Source: Siphonodentalium dalli
Lineage: Eukaryota > Mollusca > Scaphopoda > Gadilida > Siphonodentaliidae
Direction of reading: 5' to 3'
DNA: 64,000 nucleotides
NCBI GenBank assembly: GCA_032622095.1
Contig: CP136061.1
Coordinates: forward strand, 120,476,754-120,540,753
The notes beneath the pieces are model-generated. The model searched no databases. It was not told the DNA's origin and saw only the letters and a program-made list of their open reading frames with translations. How positions within the stretch are numbered: the first letter of the stretch is position 1; every line of letters starts with the position of its first letter. Position numbers and translations under genes: made by a program. Positions 23,990 through 34,849 of this stretch are shown here, one piece after another.

Positions 23990-24510
23990 GGGGAACGGGA
24001 CTACCCGCCCCCGAGACAACCCGCCCCTACGCTATTTTGGGGGCGGGTTGTCCCGATAAATGAGGGCGGGTTGTCCCGAAATTGTTAATAGTGATTATGT
24101 TCTTTGATGATATATTATTAAAGATTTTGATCAACAAAACATGTGTTTATTCATTAATTATGCCAATACGTGGACTGGGATAAAGAATGACACGATGTTT
24201 TGACAACTGAACGGCACTTAAGGTAAGTGAAGACTAATTAAAAGGGGTGCTTTCAAAACAAACATTTGATGCAAATGGTTCATTATCACAGTGTGTTATC
24301 ACAAAACTTAGTGATCGGGATTTCATCTCACTGATGTTAACTGGAGGTGAATATACAAACAGCCTTTGAACGATGTCGACGGAACTGGGTATATTAACTC
24401 TTGAGTGTGTGATTACCGCTAATTGATTTTTGGGGGCGGGTTGTCCGGGGGCGGGTTGTCTCAGAGTGAAAGGGGGCGGGTTGTCTCGGGGGCGGGTAGT
24501 CACGGGACCC
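23990..24510. mobile_element. Non-autonomous MULE-like element with GGGCGGGTTGTC iterons
   Basis: Inverted ends share ACTACCCGCCCCCGAGACA after GGG, and GGGGGCGGGTTGTCCC-like words repeat two to four times inside each end. The target duplication is AGCAAAAA (23982-23989 and 24511-24518). It sits in the 3' part of the MULE at 21979-24660, and its iteron resembles that of its host (GGGGCGAGTTGGCCC), which suggests sister families. Confidence 0.88.
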
Positions 24511-24660
24511 AGCAAAAAGACACAAAAGAAAACCAACTTAAATAAGACACTATCCCTTGGGCTGAAGTTGGGGCGAGCTGGCCCGGGGCGACTTGGCCCG
24601 TTGCGAGTTGGCCCAGGTCGACTGGGGCGAGTGGGCCCTGGGGCGAGTGGGCCCGTTTCC

Positions 24661-25230
24661 TGAGTAATGACGTTTAATTTTTACCCAAACGCGATAAAAT
24701 CGAAATATTGAGAAAAACGTTAAAACATAATTTTTGCCAGCTCTATTTTCTCGTTATTAAGATGCTACTTTGTCATAATTCAGCCACATCTGACAATGGA
24801 GTCAATTTTCAATTTCTGGTAAACTCAGGAGTGAAAATTGTTCATTTACCATAGAATCACCCATTTGCCAGACCTGTTCCAACATTTCAATTTCATGTTT
24901 AGAGAACAGAAGAACAGAAAATTTGAGAAATCGGCGAAAATAGGCAATACGGTTTTTGCCGGTAGAAAAAAACGACGGTTGCATGTAAAGTTTTTCAACC
25001 CATATACATAAAATTTGATTACAAAACAAAACTCTGTATATATCAATAATGATTTAGAATTATGAATAATTCACCATTTCTTGATTTGATGAAGAAGCGC
25101 TCTGAAAAAATGTGCAAATTCATGCGTTGATCAAAAAGACGTTTCGTACCACAATAGTTCGTACTATTCCATACCAACACCTGTTAACCGGAAGTGGTTT
25201 TCAAAATAAAAGCCAGTAAGGTAGGCCTAC
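24661..25230. other. Right flank of the older iteron repeat and plain DNA
   Basis: TGAGTAATGACG continues the iteron split by the MULE, and TTACCCAAACGCG follows at 24678-24692. Beyond that I see AT-rich non-coding DNA. Confidence 0.5.
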
Positions 25231-25251
25231 TTGACTGGTCCCCGGACTATA

Positions 25252-25914
25252 AGTGTCGGCGCACCGATCACGATTGTGCCCGGTTAAATCCGGCCCGATA
25301 AAATCTGGGGGTCAGCGCACACGAGTCGGATTTTCACTCCGGTCATATATGCATGGTACATATTATAGCCAACTGACTAGTGTAGTCAGCCTATCTAGCC
25401 AGTTACTATATAGGCCTATAGCTAGTCATGGTGATTTATATTAATATGTAGGCTATTTCTAAAGACCTTTAATATTTATTAATAATAATAAATAAACTAA
25501 ATAAATATATTAGTAATATATTGAGGTCACGAGCAATAGCCGTAAATTGGCTCAACATTTAGACCTTTCCACAGCTGCCGCCTTCTTGTTGCGATTATTA
25601 TACAGGCACTCATTTTATGGCCACAGGTATACCAGCAGTTGTTCCTTATGTCGATCGATCAGAATTCTTGATTTAATTTCGAATAGCTGTCGCCGCTAAC
25701 TATTCCGACATTTTTAATGAGATTTTGGTCATGTGACAAGCAAAACACGCGCGTTGCCATCGTCACGAGCCGGATTTTCCTGATGAAATAAAACTCAGTT
25801 TAATCGGACCGACAAAAACCGCTCCAAAGTTAGGCGCACACGGTTCCGATTGTCCCCCGATTTATCCGACAGCCGGATTAATCGCGGACAATCGGGATCG
25901 TGTGCGCCGACACT
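25252..25914. mobile_element. MITE with AGTGTCGGCGCAC ends and an empty-site paralogue
   Basis: Ends are AGTGTCGGCGCAC and its complement, and the inverted repeats extend about 45 bp (GATTGT, TAAATCCGGC). Left flank ATA and right flank ATT fit a 3-bp target duplication. The flanking text TTGACTGGTCCCCGGACTATA plus ACCTTGCCAT occurs uninterrupted at 26021-26050, which is the unoccupied site in a neighbouring repeat unit. A 3-bp duplication suggests PIF/Harbinger, but this is not proven. Confidence 0.8.
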
Positions 25915-25924
25915 ATTTACCTTG

Positions 25925-26236
25925 CCATCGCTTAGACTAGACGATAGCTCTATTATATAGCGTAACGTTACGGAGTGGTAAGCGGAGTAGACTGAGCCAG
26001 CGACGGTACTAGCCATCGCTTTGACTGGTCCCGGACTATAAACCTTGCCATGGGAGGGCACGGCACAGAGCAATAGCGCCGTAGTGTTTCACATATGAGC
26101 CAGGGACGAGTCTAGCCATCGCTCTGCTTTGGACGTCGTTAATATAGACCGGTACGGGCTATCGCTTATGGGAGGGAACGTCACAGAGTGATAGCGCCGT
26201 ATAGTGTTTCACATATGAGCCAGGGACGAGTCTAGT
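25925..26236. repeat. Two tandem units of about 125-190 bp
   Basis: TATGGGAGGGCACGGCACAG..GCGCCGTAGTGTTTCACATATGAGCCAGGGACGAGTCTAG occurs twice (about 26048-26114 and 26168-26236; text abbreviated). The units hold the empty site of the MITE at 25252-25914. No coding capacity. Confidence 0.65.
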
Positions 26237-26749
26237 AAGGTCCAACAAGAAAACCAATGTCAGAAATGGTAACGCGCTCAAGATCATACGATGGTGTACG
26301 TAAACAAGAGCCTGATCGTATTACAGAAGTTTTGCTTCTGTTTGCATAACACAACACAATTCTATTGGTTAATCACGCACAAATGATATCAACGCTCTTT
26401 GTTATTTCCATATCAGGAAAACAGTAACGAATAACGCTCTTTATGTTTACCATATCCGGATCTAAACAAAAGGCAGGCAGGTTCTGTAACGTTTTTTGCT
26501 TTTGCTTACATAACAAAGGAAAAACATTTGACAAATAACATACTGTTTATGCCATATTTATGATTGGTATAAGAACAAATTATGTCTATATTTTACTATT
26601 CTTTCTGTTTGTGGCAGTTTATGACGAAGGTGAACATTTTAACAGCAAACCACCGCCAACGCCGCCCGTATATTTAACATTGAGAGTATATAATTTGTTT
26701 AAGACTTCAAGTGGGTTAGTGGGGTCCTCAAAACTTAGATAATTCGGCT

Positions 26750-28320
26750 TTCCTGTTGCCAGCCGCTCTTTGTAAAGTGCCCCAGGATTTCGGGGGAACC
26801 ATGCAAACCACCCATACCAATTGATAATTCCATTCTAGCACTACATTTCGTTCATACACTCAGCTAACTTGTAGGGCATGTTACTTCAGTTCACGGTGTG
26901 TTATAGATATTACATGGATTAAGGGGTCTCCAAAACAGTGAGTATTCAAAGTGAGTATTCGCCTTTCTCATTTGTCAACCACGTTTAGTAAAGTGACCCA
27001 TACATTCAAGAAGCAACCAATCCATACAAGATGTGAATTTGATCTAACTTCCATTTCTCTACAGCCTCGGTTAATATTGGGAGCATATCCTTTCAGTTCA
27101 TGGTGGGAACAATTCAAGACATGAAGTGGGGTAGAGTTGCCTAAAAAAAAAAAAAAATTCACATTTCGTATTTGCCAGCCGCCTTTTGTAAAGTTCCCCA
27201 GGATTTCGGGAACTATACCCACCATTTCAAATTGTATATAATCCATGATACCACTACCTTTCGTTCATACGTGTACTGCGTTAATATTGAGAGCGTATAG
27301 CTTCAGTTCATAATGTGTTCAGGAGTTCAAATTAGTTAAGGGGACCAAAAGAGTGAGAATTCGCCTTTCTCGTTTGCTAGCCACTTTTTGTAAAGTGTCA
27401 CAGACGTTCGGAAACCAACCCACCTATTAAAGATGTGTATTTTCTGATATAACTACCATTTGTCCACGCCTTCAGTTAATATTTAAGACTTTAAATGGGG
27501 TAGGGGGGGTCAAAGAAAATTAAACTTTCGTTTTTGCCAGCCGCCTTTTGTAAGTATTCCAGGATTTCGGGAACCAAACTACCCATATAAACTGTATATT
27601 CTCTGATAGCACTACCTTTCGCACACACTGTAAGTTAATAATAAGGGCATATATATTCAGTGCATGGTGTGTTCAAAGGTTTAAATGGGTTTATAAAGGG
27701 GTCCCACAAAAAACATATTCGCCTTTGGCGTTTGCCATCCGATTTTTGTAAAGTGCCAAGGCTTTCTGGAACCAACCCATTCATAAACATTGTGTATGTC
27801 CTGACAGACATTACTACCCTTTGCCCACACCCTGAGTCAATATTTAGAGCAATACTTTCAGTTCGTGGCTTGTTCAACTTAAACACTTTAATTGTGTAGG
27901 GGTTCCTCAAAACATACCATATTCGTCTTTCTTATTTATCAGCCGCTTTGTGTAAAGCGACACAGACACAAGCCACCCATATCAAGTACGTATTCTCTGA
28001 TAGCATTACCTTCCATTCAAACTCTCTGTTAATATAGAGAGCATATATTTGCAGTTCGTATTGTGTATAGAAAATTCGCCTTTTATATTTGCCACGCAGC
28101 TGAGTTTTGTAAAGTGCCACACTATTTCGGGAACAAACACATCCATAAACATTGTGTATTTCCTTATATAACTATCCTTTGTACAAACCCTTAGTTAATA
28201 TGGAGATCATATTCTTTCAGTTCGTGGTATGTTCAAGACTTGTAATAGTGTATGGGGACCTCCAAACATAAAACATATTTTAACTAACGCTTGCCAACTT
28301 GGTCAAAATAGTTTATGATA
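26750..28320. repeat. Satellite array with alternating unit lengths
   Basis: The landmark GCCAGCCGCCTTTTGTAAAG recurs with drift near 26758, 26974, 27175, 27383, 27537, 27735, 27938, 28091 and 28291. Spacings are about 216, 201, 208, 154, 198, 203, 153 and 200 bp. Other shared words are CAGGATTTCGGGAAC, CACCCATA, TACCTTTCGTTCA and TTCAGTTCATGGTGTGTTCA. Open frames within it are repeat by-products. Confidence 0.85.
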
Positions 28321-28751
28321 TATAATATACAATATCCATTGTTTACTTATTTTGGTCGATTTAGAGGGACTCTTAACAATCATGTGTCGATAATAACAAA
28401 TACTTTAGTTCTACAAAGTCGCTATATATTAATATAACTTTACATGTTTGAAATAACATGTGTTGTTGATGTAACTGGGGTTTGGAACCATGAGGATATC
28501 TTTAACCACGCTCGTGGTGTCTACGGTTCCGGTTTTCATCATATGTATCATAATTTGGTCCCCATTAGAATCATTTAGAAAAGTTTGTGTTGTCGTTATC
28601 ATAAATATGCATTTTTTTCTACCAAAACGTGTTCGGGGGAGCGGTAGCTAAAATCCAACATCTGGTAAACCGTTAACAATCTCTGTCAAATTCTTTCTAC
28701 ACGTGATGCCTAGATAACTACTGAGTTATATAGTTGGTCATGTGATGTTTA

Positions 28752-29306
28752 TCTCATATATATTTTGAAGACCTCTGTTTGTTTGTCTGTATGTTTGTCT
28801 GTCATTTATACAAATCTACGATTCTGGACCGATCGGGACGAAACTTGGTACGTGTGTGTAGTTTGACCAGGCGGTCGACGTTGTCGTATTGGCGAGCCCG
28901 TGCGGCGCCCGATTCGCGCATGCGCAGACGAGATCTCGGAAACAGGTGGAGCTATCGATTTGAAATTTGCTATGTGAATGTATCTTGCCCCGGATACGAA
29001 TTTTATCGGGTCGCCGAGCCCGTGCGACGCAAGCTTCGCGCATGCGCAGACGAGATCTCGGAAACGGGTGGAGCTATCGACTTGAAATTTGGTATGTGAA
29101 TGTATCTTGCCCCGGATACGAATTTTATCGGGTCGCCGTGCCCGTGCGACGCCAGCTTCACGCATGCGCAGACCAGATCTCGGAAACGGGTGGAGCTAGC
29201 TATCGACTTGAAATGCATGCGAAGACCAGATCTCGGAAACGGGTGGAGCTATCGACTTGAAATTTGGTTTTTGAATAGCCCGGACAACGTCGGGCTCATC
29301 GGCTAG
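28752..29306 (+). mobile_element. Helitron-like element 1 with internal tandem repeats
   Basis: It begins TCTCATATATATTTTGAAG after an A and ends with the hairpin AGCCCGGACAACGTCGGGCT, CATCGG and CTAG. It contains several about 120-bp units (GCATGCGCAGACGAGATCTC, GGTGGAGCTATCGA, CCCCGGATACGAATTTTATC). 5'-TC, a 3' hairpin and CTAG match Helitron structure. It is non-autonomous and head-to-tail with the next element; open frames on both strands are artefacts of the GC-rich repeat. Confidence 0.82.
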
Positions 29307-29690
29307 TCTCATATATATTTTGAAGACCTCTGTCTGTATGTATGTCTGTATGTATGTCATTGATACAAATCTACGATTCTCGACCGATCGGGACGAAACT
29401 TGGTACGTGTGTGTAGTTTGACCAGGCGGTCGTCGTTGTCGTATTGGCGAGCCCGTGCGACGCCCGTGTAGCGCATGCGCAGACGAGATCTCGGAAACAG
29501 GTGGAGCTATCAACTTGAAATTTGGTATGTGAATGTATCTTGCCTGCCCCGGATACGAATTTTATCGGGTCGCCGAGCCCGTGCGACGCCAGCTTCGCGC
29601 ATGCGCAGACGAGATCTCGGAAACCGGTAGAGCTATCGACTTAAAATTTGGTTTTTGAATAGCCCGGACAACGTCGGGCTCATCGGCTAG
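29307..29690 (+). mobile_element. Helitron-like element 2
   Basis: The TC start follows directly on the CTAG of element 1, and the 3' end repeats the hairpin plus CTAG, followed by T. It has fewer internal units than element 1 (384 versus 555 bp). Surrounding DNA at 28480-28740 and 29760-30020 shares a repeat (ACCAAAACGTGTTCGGGG, GGTAGCTAAAAT). Confidence 0.82.
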
Positions 29691-29759
29691 TAACATATAT
29701 TTTAGTACTATAAAATCGATGTTAATGCATGCATAATTACCTGTTATCAATAAAATATG

Positions 29760-30960
29760 TTTTTGTTGTATCTGGGAGTCTGGAAAACTGAACACAACTG
29801 TAATCAATTAAACGGTATCTCTGGACAAAACTGTCAGTACAAGATTCATATTGGGTCCCATTAAGATCAATTACAAAATGTTTGTAAAATCGTTAACAAA
29901 AATATGTAATTTTTCGACCAAAAAACGTGTTTCGGGGTGGGGTAGCTAAAATCGAGTATCTCGCAAACCGTTCAGAATTTCTGTTAACCGCTTTCTTAGT
30001 ATGCTTGTCAGATAACTACTACACCATATGGATTAAATATTTTAGCATTATTACAATATCCGTTTGAATGATAATATTTGAAAAAATAATATTTTTGTGA
30101 AAAAGATCGATTTTTCAGCAAAAAATAAATGTTTCTGCTCCAAATGGCAGGAAAAACTAAATTAACCAACACTTCTTACATATAAAGTAGAGATACATTA
30201 TTACGTAGTAATTTTAACATCAACAGTGTTGGGAAATATGTTATGACATAGTCGCAGGATTCGCTTAACCAAAATCGTTAATTTCTGGAAAAAGTCACTG
30301 GTGGGTTTCGTTCATTGTCGATTTGACAATACCCATCACCAATTCCGTTATTTTTCACTATCATTTTCGTCAACAGTATATATTTCCCCTTCAAAAAATT
30401 TGGATTCAACTTGTTCTACCGTGGGTAGGGGTACCCGACCACTTTTGGCGTTTGGCCGCTGCACTAACAACTAAACACAAGTATTTTATAGCCCCATTGA
30501 GGTATACTGGACTACATGCACCCATCCGTGCGTCGGGGGTATCGGATTTAGTTGAAATTTGGCATGCATGTTTGTCACCTGGAGGGGTTTCAAAAGAGGG
30601 TTCATTGTTCACATGTTCCGTTCAAGAGTTATCCCTCTTTGTTTATCTGAACATGTTGGATTTCCGCCCATCCGCTCATATATCTCAGCGATGGGTTACT
30701 GGATTCTGTTGAAATTTGGTATGCAGGTTTGGCATCAGTTCTGTTGTTTAAATTTCCCTCTTTGTTCATCTGAAATTGAATTCTTGTCCGTTAGCTCATA
30801 TATCTTTTTTAATTTGGTTTCTGTCCTGCCCATGTTCAATTGGCAGCATGTGGGTATCTTAGCACCCGAGGTTCAACTTCTTGTTTTGTTTATTTTGTAA
30901 TGGGGTCCAACTATGGATGCCTCGTGTGCCCTTATGGTGATATATTTTGTGTGATCAGTG
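29760..30960. repeat. Repeat sequence, non-coding
   Basis: 29760-30020 repeats the flank at 28480-28740. 30400-30930 has two loose units with TTGAAATTTGGTATGCAGGT and a TCCCTCTTTGTTCATCTGA block, typical of invertebrate dispersed repeats. The long open frame at 30323-30712 lies within this repeat and has no recognised domain. Confidence 0.5.
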
Positions 30961-31766
30961 GTTACTGGGTTAACTGATAGCCCTTAAAGGGCGGCCGATC
31001 CCTGTGGGCATGGGTGTTAAAATAGTCACATCCACTAAAACCGCCATAAACAAAAAGAATTTTATATAATAGACAGATAGTGTATTCTTATACCAATCAT
31101 AAATATCGCGTACATTGCAATGTTATTGTCACGTTTGTACCCTTGGTTGTGTAAACAAACATCAAAAACGTTACGGCACCGATTGTTTATAGACAAACAC
31201 TTGGAACTACCGTATCTTCCAATGAAAATGTTCCGTTGCGCTGTGGAATGCGTAGATAAAATTATTGGCGCAAATCAACAATTCAAATCACACCAAATTG
31301 TATTTTAATCGACCCATTCTACCCGCTCTCAGTTTAAAATCAAGCTGATCCACGTTTCTTCATGACTGGGAAATGATCAGACAGAAAACGTGTACATAAT
31401 ATAATTGTTCTTGCAAAGAGATGAATATTTTTCAATCCAGTTGGTATTTTCTTGTAAGTTGCAGCCGCACCAAATTAGGGATTTTACAACCGACGCGAAT
31501 CTAGATAAGGAAATGGTGCGATATCGTGACACTGCTTGTAAACGATCCACTGCGCTTTTTTTTAGAGAATCTAACAACAGTCAACCTGTAATTTCTCGGA
31601 CACAAAGCGTGTTTTGTAAATAATATTGCACTCATATCATCATTATGCTACACTTAGTCTATTAGTATATTCTTGAGGAAATTATCATAATTTGATGTTA
31701 TTTCTAAATTATAACCCTCAACGAAGGCCGCCCGTCCCTTTAAATGAATCAAAATTGTCATACAAA

Positions 31767-32757
31767 TAATTCTAATGCACTTAGGCCAATATACCCCCGG
31801 AAACACCACATATTTGCGGGGGGTTATTCATTCAATAACCTGTCGCAATGTATAGTCCGGTTCACCGCTTCAATGTTAGATATTCCTACGCGCCAATATT
31901 GCCGTTAGCTGAATTCCTAATCTCGACCATGCCAAATCCAGCCCCGCTCAATGTTCCGTTTCACTCCATGACGTCACCCTTACGCAGTACATGCCGGCGA
32001 CGTTACGGAGTAGATTATAGAGTTGGCGCCCGGTCTACTGACTTCCGTTACTAGCTCGTTGCTATATAAACAAACCAGCTACGTCGCTTTTTCGAAAATT
32101 GACAGTTAGTACATTCGCCCTGTATACATGTACAAAAGACCACACCGTTATATCCCACAAATGTCCGTGTCTCGATATCATTTGACCCCAAATTTCTTGA
32201 CATGAACCGCGACAGACATGCACGGCGTGAAATACATAGCATTGAGTAAACAATTTGCCATTGTTTCAATTCAACTTCAAGTTCGCGGTAAAATCGAAAC
32301 CGCAATTTGTAAGCGGTAAACATCTGAAACAGACATCAAGTACATGCAAGAACTGATTGTTGTGCATATTTATTTCTATTTGAGGTGGACATTTTTCATG
32401 TTTATCAGCATTTTTAACGATAAGAGCGATGGTAATTGAGGGACTATATTTTATCTAGCGCATTAAATTTAAAATAAAAAGTCGTGAATTGGCTGAGTGT
32501 TTTCTGTGGCCGCACATTTCGTTGATAATTACGAGGCATTTGTTTGTCTAAATAATGTTTTTAAGTTCGATGAGCATTAGAATGGGGATAACAGTGTGGT
32601 GTGTTGTGATTTCGGAAAGGTACATGGCGAATATACTGTGGCAAATACCCGTTAATGGGCTCCGGCTCCGCCGTCGCCCATTAACTAAATTTGCCACAGT
32701 ATATTCGCCATGTACCGGTACCTTTCCGAAATCACAAAACACCACACTGTTATCCCC
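31767..32757. repeat. Tandem duplication of about 1 kb, copy A
   Basis: Copy A starts TAATTCTAATGCACTTAGG and runs directly into copy B. The copies are almost identical, but A carries about 85 bp (about 32104-32186) that B lacks. The 3' end is a hairpin with arms of nearly 90 bp (from about 32574). Frames such as 31848-32054 are conserved in both copies, but this follows from recent duplication and I recognise no protein. Confidence 0.88.
31966..32069 (+). promoter_or_regulatory. Promoter-like motifs in copy A
   Basis: A perfect cAMP-response-type element TGACGTCA lies at about 31969 and a TATA box GCTATATAAAC at about 32060, 90 bp downstream, in a locally GC-rich context. The same pair occurs in copy B near 32960 and 33052. 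It could drive a short transcript, but no convincing coding sequence follows. Confidence 0.35.
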
Positions 32758-33663
32758 TAATTCTAATGCACTTAGGCCAATATACCCCCGGAAACACCAC
32801 ATATTTGCGGGGGGTTATTCATTCAATAACCTGTCGCAATGTATAGTCCGGTTCATCGCTTCAATGTTAGATATTCCTACGCGCCAATATTGCCGTTAGC
32901 TGAATTCCTAATCTCGACCGTGCCAAATCCAGCCCCGCTCAATGTTCCGTTTCACTCCATGACGTCACCCTTACGCAGTACATGCCGGCGACGTTACGGA
33001 GTAGATTATAGAGTTGGCGCCCGGTATACTGACTTCCGTTACTAGCTCGTTGCTATATAAACAAACCAGCTACGTCGCTTTTTCGAAAATTGACATACCC
33101 AAAATTTCTTGACATGAACCGCGACAGACATGCACGGCGTGAAATACATAGCATTGAGTAAACAATTTGCCATTGTTTCAATTCAACTTCAAGTTCGCGG
33201 TAAAATCGAAACCGCAATTTGTAAGTGGTAAACATCTGAAACAGACATCAAGTACATGCAAGAACTGATTGTTGTGCATATTTATTTCTATTTGATGTGG
33301 ACATTTTTCATGTTTATCAGCATTTTTAACGATAAGAGCGATGGTAATTGAGGGACTATATTTTATCTAGCGCATTAAATTTAAAATAAAAAGTCGTGAA
33401 TTGGCTGAGTGTTTTCTATGGCCGCACATTTCGTTGATAATTACGAGGCATTTGTTTGTCTAAATAATGTTTTTAAGTTCGAAGAGCATTAGAATGGGGA
33501 TAACAGTGTGGTGTTTTGTGATTTCGGAAAGGTACATGGCGAATATACTGTGGCAAATACCCGTTAATGGGCTCCGGCTCCGCCCTCGCCCATTAACTAA
33601 ATTTGCCACAGTATATTCGCCATGTACCTTTCCGAAATCACAAAACACCACACTGTTATCCCC
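32758..33663. repeat. Tandem duplication of about 1 kb, copy B
   Basis: This repeats copy A with few substitutions and an 85-bp deletion after CGAAAATTGACA. It ends with the same hairpin: GGTACATGGCGAATATACTG, CCGTTAATGGGC, a short GGCTCCGCCC loop, then the complement through CACTGTTATCCCC. The hairpin arms cover about 33497-33664. Confidence 0.88.
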
Positions 33664-34849
33664 TAATTAAGTAGCTCAGATGGCGCTCAAAATTAGTTAA
33701 TCCAAACTCAAAGAGGCTTCAGCGTACCAACATGCCTTTTGGAACTTATTCCCTATAATTATTCTCAAAAATGTATCTTTCGGGCAATTTGACGGCATGG
33801 GTGTGTGGCACGAACCAACTACCCCAAGAAACTCTCATACCCACACCATCACCCCGGGAGGTACCACCCCGAGGGGCAGGGACGTGGTTAGAGGGTTTAC
33901 ATCGGGGGGGGGGGGTGTCCACCTTGGGAAATTCGAACTGCACACCCTTTTGAATCAGAATCAGACCAAACACAAGTTTTGCATAATTCCATTTGCACCC
34001 ACCTTGCACCTCAGTACTCAGGCCTAATATCCTATTTATTCATAAACCATGGTTCTATATTCCCGGTATGAGAACATTCAGATAGTTTAACCTGAAAAAA
34101 TTGCATAAATCCTAACATCTAGTGGTCTAACTCCAGACAAATGCACACAACTACGGGCAAGAGACCAGCGGTCAGATGCTCGTAGCCCGTTTATATATAA
34201 CCATGGGTACCGGTATATATGCCAGATATAACCATACAATAAAACCGCCGTGCTTTTGACCGTTTATTTATCCATGGTATGTGTCCCCGTGGTTGGCCGT
34301 AACCTGGTGCCAGGTGTTATTGCTTTGAAGGGTAATCATGTTCGACTGGTGTTCTTAGATTGGTATAAGCTTATCCGTGTCTATGCCTTGTCTGGTCAGA
34401 TTTAATGTGCGAACTTTGTCTGAAATAGACGCACTTTTTATACTAGAATTTGCCAACGGGAGCGCAGGGAAAACACACGTTGAGTTGGTTTAAGGGTTTT
34501 TAGAGACAGAATGTATTATGATATAGAGAGGAATATATATGATATAGAGAGGCCAACAGAACGATACCATATATATATGCGACTGCACTCAATTTGGGTT
34601 GATCGGGATGTCTTTAGTGCAGTTTTGTGGTTATGAGAGCTCATTGCCCCCTGATTTCTGCACTCTGCGGTCTTCTTTAAATTATCTAAATGATTTGACC
34701 CCTTCCCGGGTGCCACCCTTGTTTTCCAACATAATTTAGTACCGACGATTTCTCGTCTTCAGTGAATGCAAGACCGCGTTCTTAGCATGGGGTGGCCGAT
34801 AGGGGTGGTTATGCAGGGGTCTTACTCTCCGTACAATTGTAGTCAAACC

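Larger units (their letters stand above)
21979..24660 (+). mobile_element. Mutator-like element (MULE) with iteron ends
   Basis: Both ends carry repeated GGGCCCACTCGCCCC words (two adjacent copies at each terminus and diverged copies GGGGCGAGTTGGCCC further in). Flanks TGGGTAAT (21971-21978) and TGAGTAAT (24661-24668) form an 8-bp target duplication with one mismatch. Removing the element restores a CGTTTGGGTAATGACG iteron of the older surrounding repeat. Inside are two exons of a MULE transposase. A related 0.5-kb element is inserted at 23990-24510. Confidence 0.88.

Noticed and set aside
24430-24663. 77-residue Gly/Arg-rich frame
   Set aside because: It translates the GC-rich iterons of two MULE-type elements.
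28779-29807. Several Arg-rich frames of 62-119 residues on both strands
   Set aside because: They lie in the GC-rich tandem units of the two Helitron-like elements, repeat with the unit, and resemble no protein.
31848-33045. Duplicated 68-residue frames (31848-32054 and 32839-33045), apparently conserved
   Set aside because: The two copies differ at two positions, but the surrounding non-coding DNA is equally conserved, so this is recent duplication and not selection.
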